From Candidatus Binatia bacterium (lineage in GTDB: Bacteria; Vulcanimicrobiota; Vulcanimicrobiia; Vulcanimicrobiales; Vulcanimicrobiaceae): a stretch of 64,000 nt of DNA. The stretch is from positions 1-64,000 of the forward strand of contig DATKMJ010000063.1 in assembly GCA_035541935.1 (NCBI GenBank), written 5' to 3'. Shown here in pieces: positions 44,681-53,237 of the stretch. Under the pieces are notes generated by a model. It was given only the letters and a program-made list of their open reading frames with translations. It did not search any database and was not told where the DNA came from. A program made the translations under genes and the position numbers. How positions within the stretch are numbered: position 1 is the first letter of the stretch; each line of letters starts with the position of its first letter.

Positions 44681-45714
44681 GATCCTCGCTCAACGAGTAC
44701 CTGCAGAAGGATTGGCTCTTTCCTGCGGTCCTCGTTTTCTTCGTCGCGGTCGTCGTGTGGTTTGGCAGAGAGATCTACGATTTTCTTCTCCCGTCGGCAT
44801 CCACGGTGACGGTGCCGTCGTTCGTCGGCCAAACGCTTGGCGACGCAAACGCCGAGATCGCGCGCCTGCGCCTCACGTCGGCGGTCGCCGATCATACGAC
44901 GAGCGACCGCTATCCGAAAGACGTCGTGATCATGCAGCGCCCCGACGCCGGCGATCAGGTGCGTGAGGGACGCCAGATCTCGTTCGTCATCAGCGACGGC
45001 ATCATCGCGCACTTGATGCCCGATCTGCGCTATCAGTCGATGCGCGAGGTCGAGCTCGATCTCTCGCAAGCGCACTTGCAGCTCGGCAAGGTGACGTACG
45101 CGAAGAGCGACGTGATTCCCGAGGGCCACGTGATCTCCCAGGATCCCGCGCCGCTCGTCAACGTCCATCAAGGCGATCTGATCTCGCTCGTTCTCAGCCA
45201 CGGCGGAAAGCCCACGATCTCGGTGCCGAGTTTCGTTGGGCTCACGATCGATCAGGCGCGCCAGCTCGCCGCCGATTCAGGCATCAAGCTCGGCCAGATC
45301 GTCTGGACGCCGCTGGGCCGCAGCGCGCCGCCGCACGGCATGGTCGCCCGGCAGATGCCGCCGCCGAAGGCAAAGATCGCCTCGTTCGATCCGGTTGCGC
45401 TCCAAGTGAGCGCGGGTCCGAACGAATCCGGCTACATCCTGCGGCAGGTTCGCGTGCTCGTTTCGGTGCCGGCGCCGCAGATGTCGACCGCGCAGCAACA
45501 GCTCGACGTGCGCTTAGCGATGACCGATGCGACCGGGCAGTACGATCTCTACCACGCCTTCGCCGAACCGGGACAGAAGCTCGATTTCACCGTCACCGCG
45601 CTCGGAACGTCCGTGCTCGACATGTACGTCAACGGAACGCTCGTCGGTGAGACGCGCCTCGGCACGGAGCCGGCGCGCATCTACGCCAACCCGTCGCCCT
45701 CCCCAACGCCTTAG
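44677..45714 (+). CDS. Membrane-anchored protein with three PASTA domains, probable CTG start
   Basis: The frame has no ATG, GTG or TTG before 44755, yet it encodes a clear N-terminal anchor (DWLFPAVLVFFVAVVVWFG) just ahead of that point. CTG 44677 overlaps the yebC stop as CTGA and would restore the anchor, giving 345 residues. Three PASTA repeats follow (about 44-108, 110-175 and 182-245; VTVPSFVGQTLGDANAEIAR, LMPDLRYQSMREVELDL, ISVPSFVGLTIDQARQLAAD). A C-terminal beta domain of about 95 residues and a Pro/Ser tail end the protein. PASTA domains bind cell-wall muropeptides or beta-lactams. No kinase domain is attached, unlike PknB/PrkC. Confidence 0.82.
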   Translation: MRSSLNEYLQKDWLFPAVLVFFVAVVVWFGREIYDFLLPSASTVTVPSFVGQTLGDANAEIARLRLTSAVADHTTSDRYPKDVVIMQRPDAGDQVREGRQISFVISDGIIAHLMPDLRYQSMREVELDLSQAHLQLGKVTYAKSDVIPEGHVISQDPAPLVNVHQGDLISLVLSHGGKPTISVPSFVGLTIDQARQLAADSGIKLGQIVWTPLGRSAPPHGMVARQMPPPKAKIASFDPVALQVSAGPNESGYILRQVRVLVSVPAPQMSTAQQQLDVRLAMTDATGQYDLYHAFAEPGQKLDFTVTALGTSVLDMYVNGTLVGETRLGTEPARIYANPSPSPTP

Positions 45715-46721
45715 CGGATCGCTAGGCCCCAGGCGCAGCCGTTTTGCAAGATCGTTGCGTTCGTATAGAACGACGGCGCGAGCGTCTTGCTGAACTTCGC
45801 GGTTGAGAGCGGCCATTCATAGATGCCCGCCGTGTCGCCGCAGTCGCCGTCGTAAAGATTTCCCGCGCCGTCGAAGGCGAGGTCCGACCCGTAGGGACTA
45901 GCGTTGATGCCTTGCGGGTCGATGACGTTTGGCTTGTCGCCCGCGTGGAGATGGTCGCTCTTGTACTCGGCCATCGCGCCGGTCGAGCCGTCGTTCGAGG
46001 CCGCGAAGAGATTGCCGTGGGCGTCAAAGGCGATGCCGCCGGGACTCTCGATGCCTTCCAAGTAGTACGGCTGCTGGTTTTGGATCGGCTGCGCGAAGAC
46101 GGCGATCTCGTTCGAATTCGCGTTGGCAACGTAGAGCCTGCCGTTCTTGTCGAAGCCGAGCCCCTGCGGCCCGTCGAGACCGTCGGTCAACGTCAGCGAG
46201 GGCGAGATCGAGCCGCCCTCTTGGAAGAACGAACCGGCGGCGTACTCGGTCACCTCGGGCGTGCCGCGTTCGTAGCCGAGCGAGCTGACCCAGAGATTTC
46301 CGTGGGCGTCGAACTCCATGTGCACGGCGAACGACTCACCTTCGAGCGTGTCGTAATATTGTACCTTGCTCGCGGTCGTCAGCGGCAGCTCGAAGATCCA
46401 CAGCGTGTTCGGCTGGCTCGATCCCGACGTGTTTCCCAAAACGTAGGCTTGGTTCTGGTAGAACCGGATGCAACAAGCGTCTCTGAGCATGTTTTTTGAG
46501 TTGCCGTTGATGTTCTTGACCTTGCTCTTCTTGGTTAGCGGAACCGCCGCGGTCTCGAGCTCGGGTTGCTGCTGATTCGAGAAGAAGGTCCAGTAGGCGC
46601 TCTCCTTCGTCGCCGCTCCGCGCGCGAGCGCGCCGAGATCGAGACGCGAGAGACTCGTGCTTCCGGGTGCCGCGCAACCGGCGGCGACCGCAATCAAAAA
46701 AAGAACGATGAGAGGGCGCAT
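45711..46721 (-). CDS. Beta-propeller (NHL/SMP-30-like) lipoprotein
   Basis: A 336-residue lipoprotein starting at ATG 46719-46721 with a strong GGAGGTGGAG ribosome binding site. The signal LIVLFLIAVAAGC ends in a lipobox. Propeller blades repeat a pattern of F-D-x-x-G-N-L-x-V/A, for example MEFDAHGNLWVSSLG, GFDKNGRLYVANANSNEIAV, AFDAHGNLFAASNDGSTGAM and AFDGAGNLYDGDCGD. The ligand is unknown. It is convergent with the PASTA gene (4-nt overlap) and divergent from rpe. Confidence 0.85.
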   Translation of the reverse strand: MRPLIVLFLIAVAAGCAAPGSTSLSRLDLGALARGAATKESAYWTFFSNQQQPELETAAVPLTKKSKVKNINGNSKNMLRDACCIRFYQNQAYVLGNTSGSSQPNTLWIFELPLTTASKVQYYDTLEGESFAVHMEFDAHGNLWVSSLGYERGTPEVTEYAAGSFFQEGGSISPSLTLTDGLDGPQGLGFDKNGRLYVANANSNEIAVFAQPIQNQQPYYLEGIESPGGIAFDAHGNLFAASNDGSTGAMAEYKSDHLHAGDKPNVIDPQGINASPYGSDLAFDGAGNLYDGDCGDTAGIYEWPLSTAKFSKTLAPSFYTNATILQNGCAWGLAIR

Positions 46722-46818
46722 ATGCTTCTCCACCTCCAACGCTGCTGCGGGCTTCGCCCGGGCCCGCGAGCGCCCCTTGCGAGAGGACGAACGGCAAACG
46801 GCAGGCAAGTGGCCTACC

Positions 46819-47472
46819 GTGACGCTTCTGGCCCCGTCGTTGCTCTCGGCCGATTTCGCGCGCATCGCCGACCAGATCGCGAGCGTCGAGACGGGCGGCG
46901 CGGACTACCTGCACCTCGACGTCATGGACGGACGCTTCGTTCCGAACCTCACCTGGGGACCGAAGATCGTCGGCGACCTGCGCCCGCTCTCGCCGCTCGT
47001 TTTCGACGCGCATCTGATGATCGTCGAGCCCGAGCGCTACGTGGACGAGTTTCGCGCCGCCGGTTGCGATCGGATCACGTTCCATCTCGAGGCGACGTGC
47101 CACGCGCAGCGGCTGCTCGTCCATCTTCGCGAGATCGGCGCGAAGGCCGGCATCGCGCTCTGTCCCCAAACGCCGGTCGAGTTGCTGCAGGACGTCATCG
47201 AGGATTGCGACACCGTCCTCGTCATGAGCGTGAACCCCGGATTCTCGGGACAGAAGTTCATCGCGCGATCGTTTGACAAAATCCGCGAGGCGCGCTCGCT
47301 GATCGACCGCCGCAATCCCGCGTGCCTCATCGAAGTCGACGGCGGCGCCGGCAGGGAGAACGCCCGCGCGCTCGTCGAGGCCGGTGCGGATATATTGGTG
47401 ATGGGCTCGGCCGTCTTCGGCGCGCCGGATCCGGGAGCGGAGTTGCGCGCGATTCGCGCGCTCCTGGCGTGA
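46819..47472 (+). CDS. rpe: Ribulose-phosphate 3-epimerase
   Basis: Rpe interconverts ribulose-5-phosphate and xylulose-5-phosphate. The 217-residue TIM barrel shows LLAPSLLSADFARIADQIA, the metal-binding LHLDVMDGRFVPNLTWGP, VFDAHLMIVEPERYV, VMSVNPGFSGQKFI and the phosphate-binding IEVDGGAGRENA and GSAVFG. The start is GTG 46819. It complements the pentose-phosphate operon at 21285-29340 although it is in another transcript. It overlaps thiL as GTGA. Confidence 0.95.
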   Translation: MTLLAPSLLSADFARIADQIASVETGGADYLHLDVMDGRFVPNLTWGPKIVGDLRPLSPLVFDAHLMIVEPERYVDEFRAAGCDRITFHLEATCHAQRLLVHLREIGAKAGIALCPQTPVELLQDVIEDCDTVLVMSVNPGFSGQKFIARSFDKIREARSLIDRRNPACLIEVDGGAGRENARALVEAGADILVMGSAVFGAPDPGAELRAIRALLA

Positions 47473-48443
47473 ACGAAGACGCAATAATTGCGGCCATTTG
47501 GCGGATTTGTCATCCTGAGCGCGCTCGCGACGCGAGCGCAGTCGAAGGAGGCGACGACGCCGCGCTCTGGCAGCCGTCGCGATCGCACAGAAGCGCGATC
47601 TCGACCGACATGCTCGTCGAGGGCGTGGACTTCACGCGCGACGCGATGTCGCTCGACGACGCCGGCTGGCGCGCGATGGCGGCCAACCTCAGCGATCTCG
47701 CCGCGATGGGCGCGCGCCCGGTGCTCGCGACCGTCGCGCTCGGCGTGCCCGAGGGCGACGGTGCCGATGAAATTCTCGCGCTCTATCGCGGGTTGGCGGC
47801 GTGCGCGCAAACGTACGGACTCGCCATCGTCGGCGGCGATCTCTCGCGCGGGCCCGCACTGACGATCGCAATCGCGGTCGTCGGCGAGGTGCGGCCGAGC
47901 AACGTGAAGACGCGCGCCGGGGGAAGGCCCGGCGACGTGATCGCGGTGACCGGTCCGCTCGGCGCCGCGCGCGCCGGCTTGGAACTCACGCGCAACGCCG
48001 CAGCGATCGGCGACGAGCTCGCGGCGCGAGCGCTGCTCGCGTTCCGGCGTCCGGAGCCGCGCTGCGCGGAGGGGCGCTTTCTCGCGGCGAGCCGCAACGT
48101 AAGCGCGATGATGGATTGCTCCGACGGGCTTTCGACCGATCTCGCGCGCCTCGCGACCGCAAGCGGATGCGCTGCGATCGTCGAGTCGGTTCCGGTCGCG
48201 GAGTCGGCCGCGGCGGTCGCGCGCGCGCGCGCCGAGGATCCCGACGCGTTCGCGCTCGCCGGCGGCGAGGAGTTTGAACTGATCGCGGCGATTCGCCCGC
48301 GCGCCTATCGACATCTCGCGCTGCGCTACGCCGCCCACTTCAAGCGGGAGCTCCGTCGAATCGGCGTGCTGAGCGAGGGGTCGGGCGTTACGTGGAAGGG
48401 TGCGCCGCTAGCGCGTTTGGGCTGGGACCACTTCGCGCGCTGA
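47469..48443 (+). CDS. thiL: Thiamine-monophosphate kinase
   Basis: ThiL makes thiamine diphosphate, the cofactor needed by transketolase in this window. The 324-residue protein has the early GGDDAALW (GDDAA motif), [50 protein letters not shown] and GGEEFELIA. The stretch from residue 13 to 28 ([16 protein letters not shown]) is encoded by a palindromic repeat and replaces the normal linker before GDDAA. The kinase motifs remain in frame, so it is probably active. Start GTG overlaps rpe. The last 36 nt overlap rpmB on the other strand. Confidence 0.92.
   Translation: MNEDAIIAAIWRICHPERARDASAVEGGDDAALWQPSRSHRSAISTDMLVEGVDFTRDAMSLDDAGWRAMAANLSDLAAMGARPVLATVALGVPEGDGADEILALYRGLAACAQTYGLAIVGGDLSRGPALTIAIAVVGEVRPSNVKTRAGGRPGDVIAVTGPLGAARAGLELTRNAAAIGDELAARALLAFRRPEPRCAEGRFLAASRNVSAMMDCSDGLSTDLARLATASGCAAIVESVPVAESAAAVARARAEDPDAFALAGGEEFELIAAIRPRAYRHLALRYAAHFKRELRRIGVLSEGSGVTWKGAPLARLGWDHFAR
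47508..47550. repeat. REP-like palindromic element inside thiL
   Basis: The element opens TGTCATCCTGAGC and ends CAGTCGAAGGAG. Its centre, GCGCTCGCG-A-CGCGAGCGC, is a perfect 9-bp inverted repeat around a single base. It lies in frame within the first 30 codons of thiL and encodes [16 protein letters not shown], which has no counterpart in ordinary ThiL proteins. Confidence 0.75.
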
Positions 48444-48638
48444 CGCTGACGCGCGGCGCGTGACCCGGTTCGATCGAAGGCAGCTCGTGCAGACGCGCGC
48501 GGTGCGGTGGACGCCCCGGTCGTCGATCCGGATTGACTGAAGGTTGGGAAGCCAGCGCCGCTTCGTCTTGTTCATGGCGTGGCTGACGTTGTTCCCCGAC
48601 TTCGGCCCCTTGCCGCAAATATCGCATCGCTTCGCCAT
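48408..48638 (-). CDS. rpmB: 50S ribosomal protein L28
   Basis: A 76-residue ribosomal protein. It begins [20 protein letters not shown] and contains two CxxC pairs (CDICGKG and CTSCLRSN), the zinc-binding form. The typical [14 protein letters not shown] core is present. The last dozen or so residues run past the usual end and lie antisense to the thiL 3' end. It is divergent from plsX. Confidence 0.94.
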   Translation of the reverse strand: MAKRCDICGKGPKSGNNVSHAMNKTKRRWLPNLQSIRIDDRGVHRTARVCTSCLRSNRVTRRASASAREVVPAQTR

Positions 48639-48647
48639 AACCGGCCG

Positions 48648-48677
48648 ATAGTACCATGCAGGCGGCCCGCCGGGCAA
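48648..48677 (-). promoter_or_regulatory. Possible rpmB promoter
   Basis: On the minus strand TTGCCC and TACTAT are separated by 18 nt. The -10 ends only 9 nt before the rpmB ATG, so the transcript would be leaderless or nearly so. No Shine-Dalgarno sequence is seen, which agrees. Confidence 0.35.
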
Positions 48678-48744
48678 CCCCGCCGCGCCTGGGAAAGGTG
48701 ACCTGCGGCAAGGTTTCCAGGGGTAGCTCCGAAAGTCGCGGACG

Positions 48745-49752
48745 ATGAGTCGCGCGCGTATCGCCGTGGATGCGATGGGAGGCGACCACGCGCCGCAGGA
48801 GATCGTCGCCGGCGCGTTGCTTGCCGCCGCGGAGTTCGATGCCCAGATTATCCTCGTCGGCGACGAGGCGCGCGTTCGCCCGCTTCTGCGGGGTCCGGGC
48901 GCCGATAAAATCACGGTCGTTCACGCGCCCGAGGCGATCGCGATGGACACGTCGCCCTCGGTTGCATTGCGTTCGTGCGAGCGCACGTCGCTCGGCGTCG
49001 CCGTTGCGTTGGTCAAGCAGGGCGAAGCCGACGCCGTCGTCTCGGCGGGGAACAGCGGCGCCTTCTTGGCCGTGGCCCTCATCAAGCTGCGCCCAATCGA
49101 AGGCATCTCGCGTCCGGCGATCGCGACCGTCTGGCCGGCGCTCAACGGGCCGACCGTTCTCCTCGACTCGGGCGCGAACGTGGATTGCCGTCCCGAGTGG
49201 CTCGTGCAGTTCGCGATCATGGGATCGGCCTACGCGAAGTCGGTGCTCGGCGTCGCGCAGCCGCGCGTCGGCGTGCTCTCGGTCGGCGAGGAGCGCAGCA
49301 AAGGAAATCAACTCGTGCTCGAGACGGCGCGTCTGCTCGAGACCGCGCCGGTCCGTTTCATCGGCAACGTCGAGGGCGGAGATCTCTTCCACAACGTTGC
49401 CGACGTCATCGTCACCGACGGTTTCGTCGGCAACGTCGTGCTGAAGGCCGGCGAAGGAATGTTCGCCGACTTGGCGCGCGTCATGCGCGACACGCTGCTG
49501 GGAGGCAACTTCCTCACGAAGGTCGGCACCGCGATGCTCGCCCCGGCGCTCAAGCGCCTGCGAAGGCGTTTCGATTACGAGACGTACGGCGGCGCGCCGC
49601 TGCTCGGCCTTCGCGGAAACTGCATCGTCACGCACGGGCGAGCCGGCCGCAACGCCTTGAAACACGCGATCGGCGCGGCCGCGCAGGAAGTCAACCAAGA
49701 CGTCGTCGGCAAGATCACGGAGCTCATCGCACCGCATCTCGCTCCGACGTAA
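48745..49752 (+). CDS. plsX: Phosphate acyltransferase PlsX
   Basis: PlsX makes acyl-phosphate from acyl-ACP for phospholipid synthesis. The 335-residue protein has [78 protein letters not shown] and [19 protein letters not shown]. No fab genes follow; hemW begins 5 nt after its stop. PlsC at 38246 acts two steps later. Confidence 0.95.
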   Translation: MSRARIAVDAMGGDHAPQEIVAGALLAAAEFDAQIILVGDEARVRPLLRGPGADKITVVHAPEAIAMDTSPSVALRSCERTSLGVAVALVKQGEADAVVSAGNSGAFLAVALIKLRPIEGISRPAIATVWPALNGPTVLLDSGANVDCRPEWLVQFAIMGSAYAKSVLGVAQPRVGVLSVGEERSKGNQLVLETARLLETAPVRFIGNVEGGDLFHNVADVIVTDGFVGNVVLKAGEGMFADLARVMRDTLLGGNFLTKVGTAMLAPALKRLRRRFDYETYGGAPLLGLRGNCIVTHGRAGRNALKHAIGAAAQEVNQDVVGKITELIAPHLAPT

Positions 49753-49757
49753 TCGCC

Positions 49758-50876
49758 ATGGCCGGCGTCTACGTCCACCTGCCCTTCTGTCCGTATCTCT
49801 GCCCCTATTGCGATTTCGCGAAATGGCCGCTGCGCGAGAGCGCCGCGCGGCGCTATCTCGGCGCGCTGCGGGCCGAGATCGAGCGCGAGCCGGTTACGCC
49901 GGCGCAGACGGTCTATCTCGGCGGCGGCACGCCGAACGCGTACGGCCGCGACTCGATCGTCGAATTGCTCGCGCTCGTGCGAGCGCGCTTTCCGGGAACG
50001 AGCGAGATCTCGATCGAGGTCAACCCGGAACTCGTGCGCGACGGCGATTTCGAAGCGTATCGAGACGCCGGCGTCACGCGGCTCTCGATCGGCGTGCAGT
50101 CCTTCGAGCCCGGCGAGATCGAGAGGCTCGGCCGCAAGCACACCGTCGAGCAGGTTCGTGCGGTCGTCGCGCAGGCGCGCGCGGCGCGCATCGCGTCGGT
50201 CTCGCTCGACCTGATCTTCGCGGTGCCGGGCCAGACGCCGGCGAGTTGGCGCCGCACGCTGGCGGCGGCGATCGCCCTCGGCGTCGATCACTGCTCCGCG
50301 TACGGTCTCACGGTGGAAGAAGGGACGCCGTATGCGGCATGGCGAGCGCGCGAGCCGGCGGCGTTCTTCGACGACGAGCGCGAAGCCGAGCTCTACGCGA
50401 TCGCGATCGAAGCGCTGGCGGCCGCCGGCTACGAGCAGTACGAGATCAGCAACTTCGCGCGCCCCGGCCATCGCTGCGCGCACAACCTTAACTATTGGGC
50501 GAACGGCGAGTATCTCGGGTTCGGCGTCGGCGCGGCATCGTATCGCGACGGCGTGCGGTCGGTGCACACGCGCCGGCTCGACGCCTACGTGGCGGCGTCG
50601 CTCGACGGGCGGGCGATCCCCTCCGACGCCGAGCGGCTGGTGGGCCGCAAGCGCGCCGGCGAGGCAATGATGCTCGCGCTGCGCACGGCGCAAGGGGTTG
50701 ACTTGAGCGAGTTCAAAGAACGCTACGGCGTCGACGTGATGAACGAGTACGCGCCGGTCGTAACGCGATTCGCGCGGACGGGATTGCTGGAGCGCGTCGG
50801 AGATAGCGTCCGGCTGACCCGGCGAGGCATCTTTCTCGCCAACGACGTCTGTGGAGCTTTCGTAACATTCGAGTGA
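49758..50876 (+). CDS. hemW: HemW-like radical SAM protein (coproporphyrinogen III oxidase family)
   Basis: A 372-residue radical SAM protein. The cluster motif is CPYLCPYCDFAKW (CxxxCxxC), followed by YLGGGTPNAYG, EVNPELV, RLSIGVQSFEPGEIERLGRK and NFARPGHRCAHNLNYW. The early placement of HLPFCPYLCPYC and the 372-residue length suit HemW, a heme chaperone, rather than oxygen-independent HemN. I use ATG 49758 (MAGVYVHLPFC). Stop overlaps the next start as GTGA. Confidence 0.88.
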   Translation: MAGVYVHLPFCPYLCPYCDFAKWPLRESAARRYLGALRAEIEREPVTPAQTVYLGGGTPNAYGRDSIVELLALVRARFPGTSEISIEVNPELVRDGDFEAYRDAGVTRLSIGVQSFEPGEIERLGRKHTVEQVRAVVAQARAARIASVSLDLIFAVPGQTPASWRRTLAAAIALGVDHCSAYGLTVEEGTPYAAWRAREPAAFFDDEREAELYAIAIEALAAAGYEQYEISNFARPGHRCAHNLNYWANGEYLGFGVGAASYRDGVRSVHTRRLDAYVAASLDGRAIPSDAERLVGRKRAGEAMMLALRTAQGVDLSEFKERYGVDVMNEYAPVVTRFARTGLLERVGDSVRLTRRGIFLANDVCGAFVTFE

Positions 50877-51967
50877 GAACGACCAACCTCTCGGAGACGG
50901 TGCTGCGCATCGCTCTCGTCCTCGTCTTCGGCGTCAGCGGATTTCTCCTGGGACGCGAGGCCTACTTCAGCCTGCTCTCGCCGCACTTCGCCAACGAAGC
51001 GCTGCAGATGGCTTTTCTCATTCTCTCGCCGGTCGCCGGCGCGCTGATCGGCGCGTTGCTCGTGCCGTTCGTGCAGGCGCTCTTCGAAGGCCAGCTTCGC
51101 CAAGCCGAGGGCGCGATGGATCGGCTGACGCCCGCCGAGATCGCCGGCGGATCGGTCGGCCTCATCGTCGGCCTGCTGATCGCGTTTCTCATCAAGGGCA
51201 TCGTCTTCGAGCTGATCTCGGATTTTGGGCGCTCCGGAACGTACGTCGCGATCGTCCTCTACCTGACGGTCGCCATCTTCGCGGCCTATCTCGGCGCGCG
51301 GATCGGCGCGAAGATTCGCATCGTTCCGGTTCCCCGCAACGGCGCCGCGGGCGGCGACGGCGCGCCGAAGGTCGTCGACACCTCGACGATCGTGGACGGG
51401 CGCATCGTCGAGATCATGGAGAGCGGATTCCTCGAGGGCCCGTTGATCGTGCCGCGTTTCGTCGTGCGCGAGCTGCAGTCCATCTCGGATTCGGTGGACC
51501 CGCTCAAGCGCACGCGCGGCCGGCGCGGCTTCGACGTGCTCACCCGCATGCAGGAGATCGCGACCGTGGAGATCAGCGAGCGGGATTACGCCGACATGGC
51601 GCAGGGCAACGTCGACGCGCGGCTCGTCCGGCTCGCGCAAGAACTATCCGCGAAGCTCGTGACCAACGATTACAACCTCAATCGCGTCGCCCACGTCGAG
51701 GGCGTGACGGTGCTCAACGTCAACGAGTTGGCGAACGCCGTCAAGCCCGTCGTCTTGCCGGGTGAGGAGCTGCACGTCGCGGTGATTCGCGAGGGGAAGG
51801 AGTCGCATCAAGGCGTCGGTTATCTTGAAGACGGCACGATGATCGTCGTCGAGCACGGACGCCGCCTGATCGGGGAAGAGATCGACGTCGTCGTGACGAG
51901 CGTGCTGCAGACCGTCGCGGGACGCATGATCTTCGCCCGCCCGAAACGCGAGAGCGTTCCGACGTGA
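50873..51967 (+). CDS. YacL-like membrane protein with PIN and TRAM domains
   Basis: A 364-residue protein. About four membrane segments occupy residues 10-150. A PIN-type nuclease domain follows, from about 163 (KVVDTSTIVDGRIVEI, the first acidic site; LVTNDYNLNRVA near its end). A C-terminal TRAM domain (about 290-350, GEELHVAVIREGKESHQGVG) should bind RNA. The family is found in Gram-positive and thermophilic bacteria, commonly beside ispD and ispF as here. The physiological target is not established. Overlaps both neighbours with GTGA. Confidence 0.88.
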   Translation: MRTTNLSETVLRIALVLVFGVSGFLLGREAYFSLLSPHFANEALQMAFLILSPVAGALIGALLVPFVQALFEGQLRQAEGAMDRLTPAEIAGGSVGLIVGLLIAFLIKGIVFELISDFGRSGTYVAIVLYLTVAIFAAYLGARIGAKIRIVPVPRNGAAGGDGAPKVVDTSTIVDGRIVEIMESGFLEGPLIVPRFVVRELQSISDSVDPLKRTRGRRGFDVLTRMQEIATVEISERDYADMAQGNVDARLVRLAQELSAKLVTNDYNLNRVAHVEGVTVLNVNELANAVKPVVLPGEELHVAVIREGKESHQGVGYLEDGTMIVVEHGRRLIGEEIDVVVTSVLQTVAGRMIFARPKRESVPT

Positions 51968-52650
51968 CGTGGGGCGCCGTCGTCGTTGCGGCCGGCCGCG
52001 GCACGCGTCTCGGCGGGCCCAAGCAGCTCATCGAACTCGCGGGAACGCCGATGGCCGGATGGTCGATTCGCACGTTCGCTGAAATGGAGGAGATCGGCGA
52101 GATCGCCGTGGCGACGGAGCCCGATCTCGTCGAGCCGATGCGCGAGCTCTGCGCGCGGGTCGCCCCGAAACGCGACGTGCGCGTCGTACCGGGCGGCGCG
52201 ACGCGCCGCGAGAGCGTGCGTCGAGGGTTGAGCGCGATCTCCGCCGCGTGCGACGCCGTGCTCGTGCACGACGGAGCGCGGCCGCTCGTGCGCGCCCACG
52301 ACGTGCGCGCGGGGATGCGCGAAGTGCGCGCGGGGCGGGCGTCGCTGCTCGCCGTTCCGGCGGTAGACACGATCAAGCTCGTGGACGCGGCATCGCGCCG
52401 CGTCGTCGAGACGCTCGACCGCAAGCGGCTCTGGGCGGCGCAGACGCCGCAGTTCGCCGCCGCCGCCGATCTGCGGGCCGCGCACGAGCGCGCGGAACGC
52501 GATGCGATCGAGGCGACCGACGACGCCGCACTGCTCGAGGCCATTGGAGTGGAGGTCGTCGTCGTTCCCTCGACGAGCGAGAACTTCAAAGTGACGCACC
52601 CCGACGACGTGGCGCGCGCGCAAGCGATCCTGCGAGAGCGGGTCGCGTGA
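51964..52650 (+). CDS. ispD: 2-C-methyl-D-erythritol 4-phosphate cytidylyltransferase
   Basis: Third step of the MEP pathway. The 228-residue protein shows the CTP-binding VVVAAGRGTRLGGPKQLIEL, GGATRRESVRRGL, LVHDGARPLV, KRLWAAQTPQ and ATDDAALLE near the end, followed by NFKVTHPDD. It starts with GTG overlapping the PIN-TRAM stop and is directly joined to ispF. Confidence 0.95.
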   Translation: MTWGAVVVAAGRGTRLGGPKQLIELAGTPMAGWSIRTFAEMEEIGEIAVATEPDLVEPMRELCARVAPKRDVRVVPGGATRRESVRRGLSAISAACDAVLVHDGARPLVRAHDVRAGMREVRAGRASLLAVPAVDTIKLVDAASRRVVETLDRKRLWAAQTPQFAAAADLRAAHERAERDAIEATDDAALLEAIGVEVVVVPSTSENFKVTHPDDVARAQAILRERVA

Positions 52651-53117
52651 TGCGAATCGGTCACGGTTTCGACGCGCATCGTCTCGTCGAAGGCCGAGCC
52701 TTCGTGCTCGGCGGCATTCGAATTCCGTTCGAGCGCGGCGCGCTCGGCCACTCCGACGGCGACGCGCTCGCGCACGCGCTCGCCGACGCGCTGCTCGGCG
52801 CGGCCGCGCTGCCGGACCTTGGCTCGCGCTTCCCGGCGAGCGACGCGCGGTGGAAGGACGCGGACTCGATGGAACTGCTCGAGCGATGCGCCGCCGCCGT
52901 ACGCGACGCCGGCTTTGCAATCGTCAACGTGGATGCGACCGTCGTCGTCGAGCGGCCGAAGCTCGCACCGCACGTCGAGGCGATGCGCGCGAACGTCGCG
53001 GCGCGGCTGGGCGTGGACGTCGGCGCCGTCGGCGTCAAGGCGAAGACGAGCGAAGGAATGGGCTATACCGGCGACGGCAGCGGGCTCGCGGTCCACGCCG
53101 TCGCGCTCATCGATTAG
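52650..53117 (+). CDS. ispF: 2-C-methyl-D-erythritol 2,4-cyclodiphosphate synthase
   Basis: Fifth step of the MEP pathway. The 155-residue protein has the zinc-binding IGHGFDAHRL, GALGHSDGDALAHALADALL, DLGSRFPASD, and the C-terminal KAKTSEGMGYTGDGSGLAV. The ATG at 52650 overlaps the ispD stop; a GTG directly before it is an equal alternative. The length is normal. Confidence 0.95.
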   Translation: MRIGHGFDAHRLVEGRAFVLGGIRIPFERGALGHSDGDALAHALADALLGAAALPDLGSRFPASDARWKDADSMELLERCAAAVRDAGFAIVNVDATVVVERPKLAPHVEAMRANVAARLGVDVGAVGVKAKTSEGMGYTGDGSGLAVHAVALID

Positions 53118-53237
53118 CGCCCGCGGGCCTCAGGGCGAGGGCGAGACCGCGAGCCCGGTGCGTGCCCGGTTACTTTTTCGTGGAGAGCGGCCGCGGAGCG
53201 AACCCGCTCGTTGACGGCTTGGGTTACACTGTTGCAG

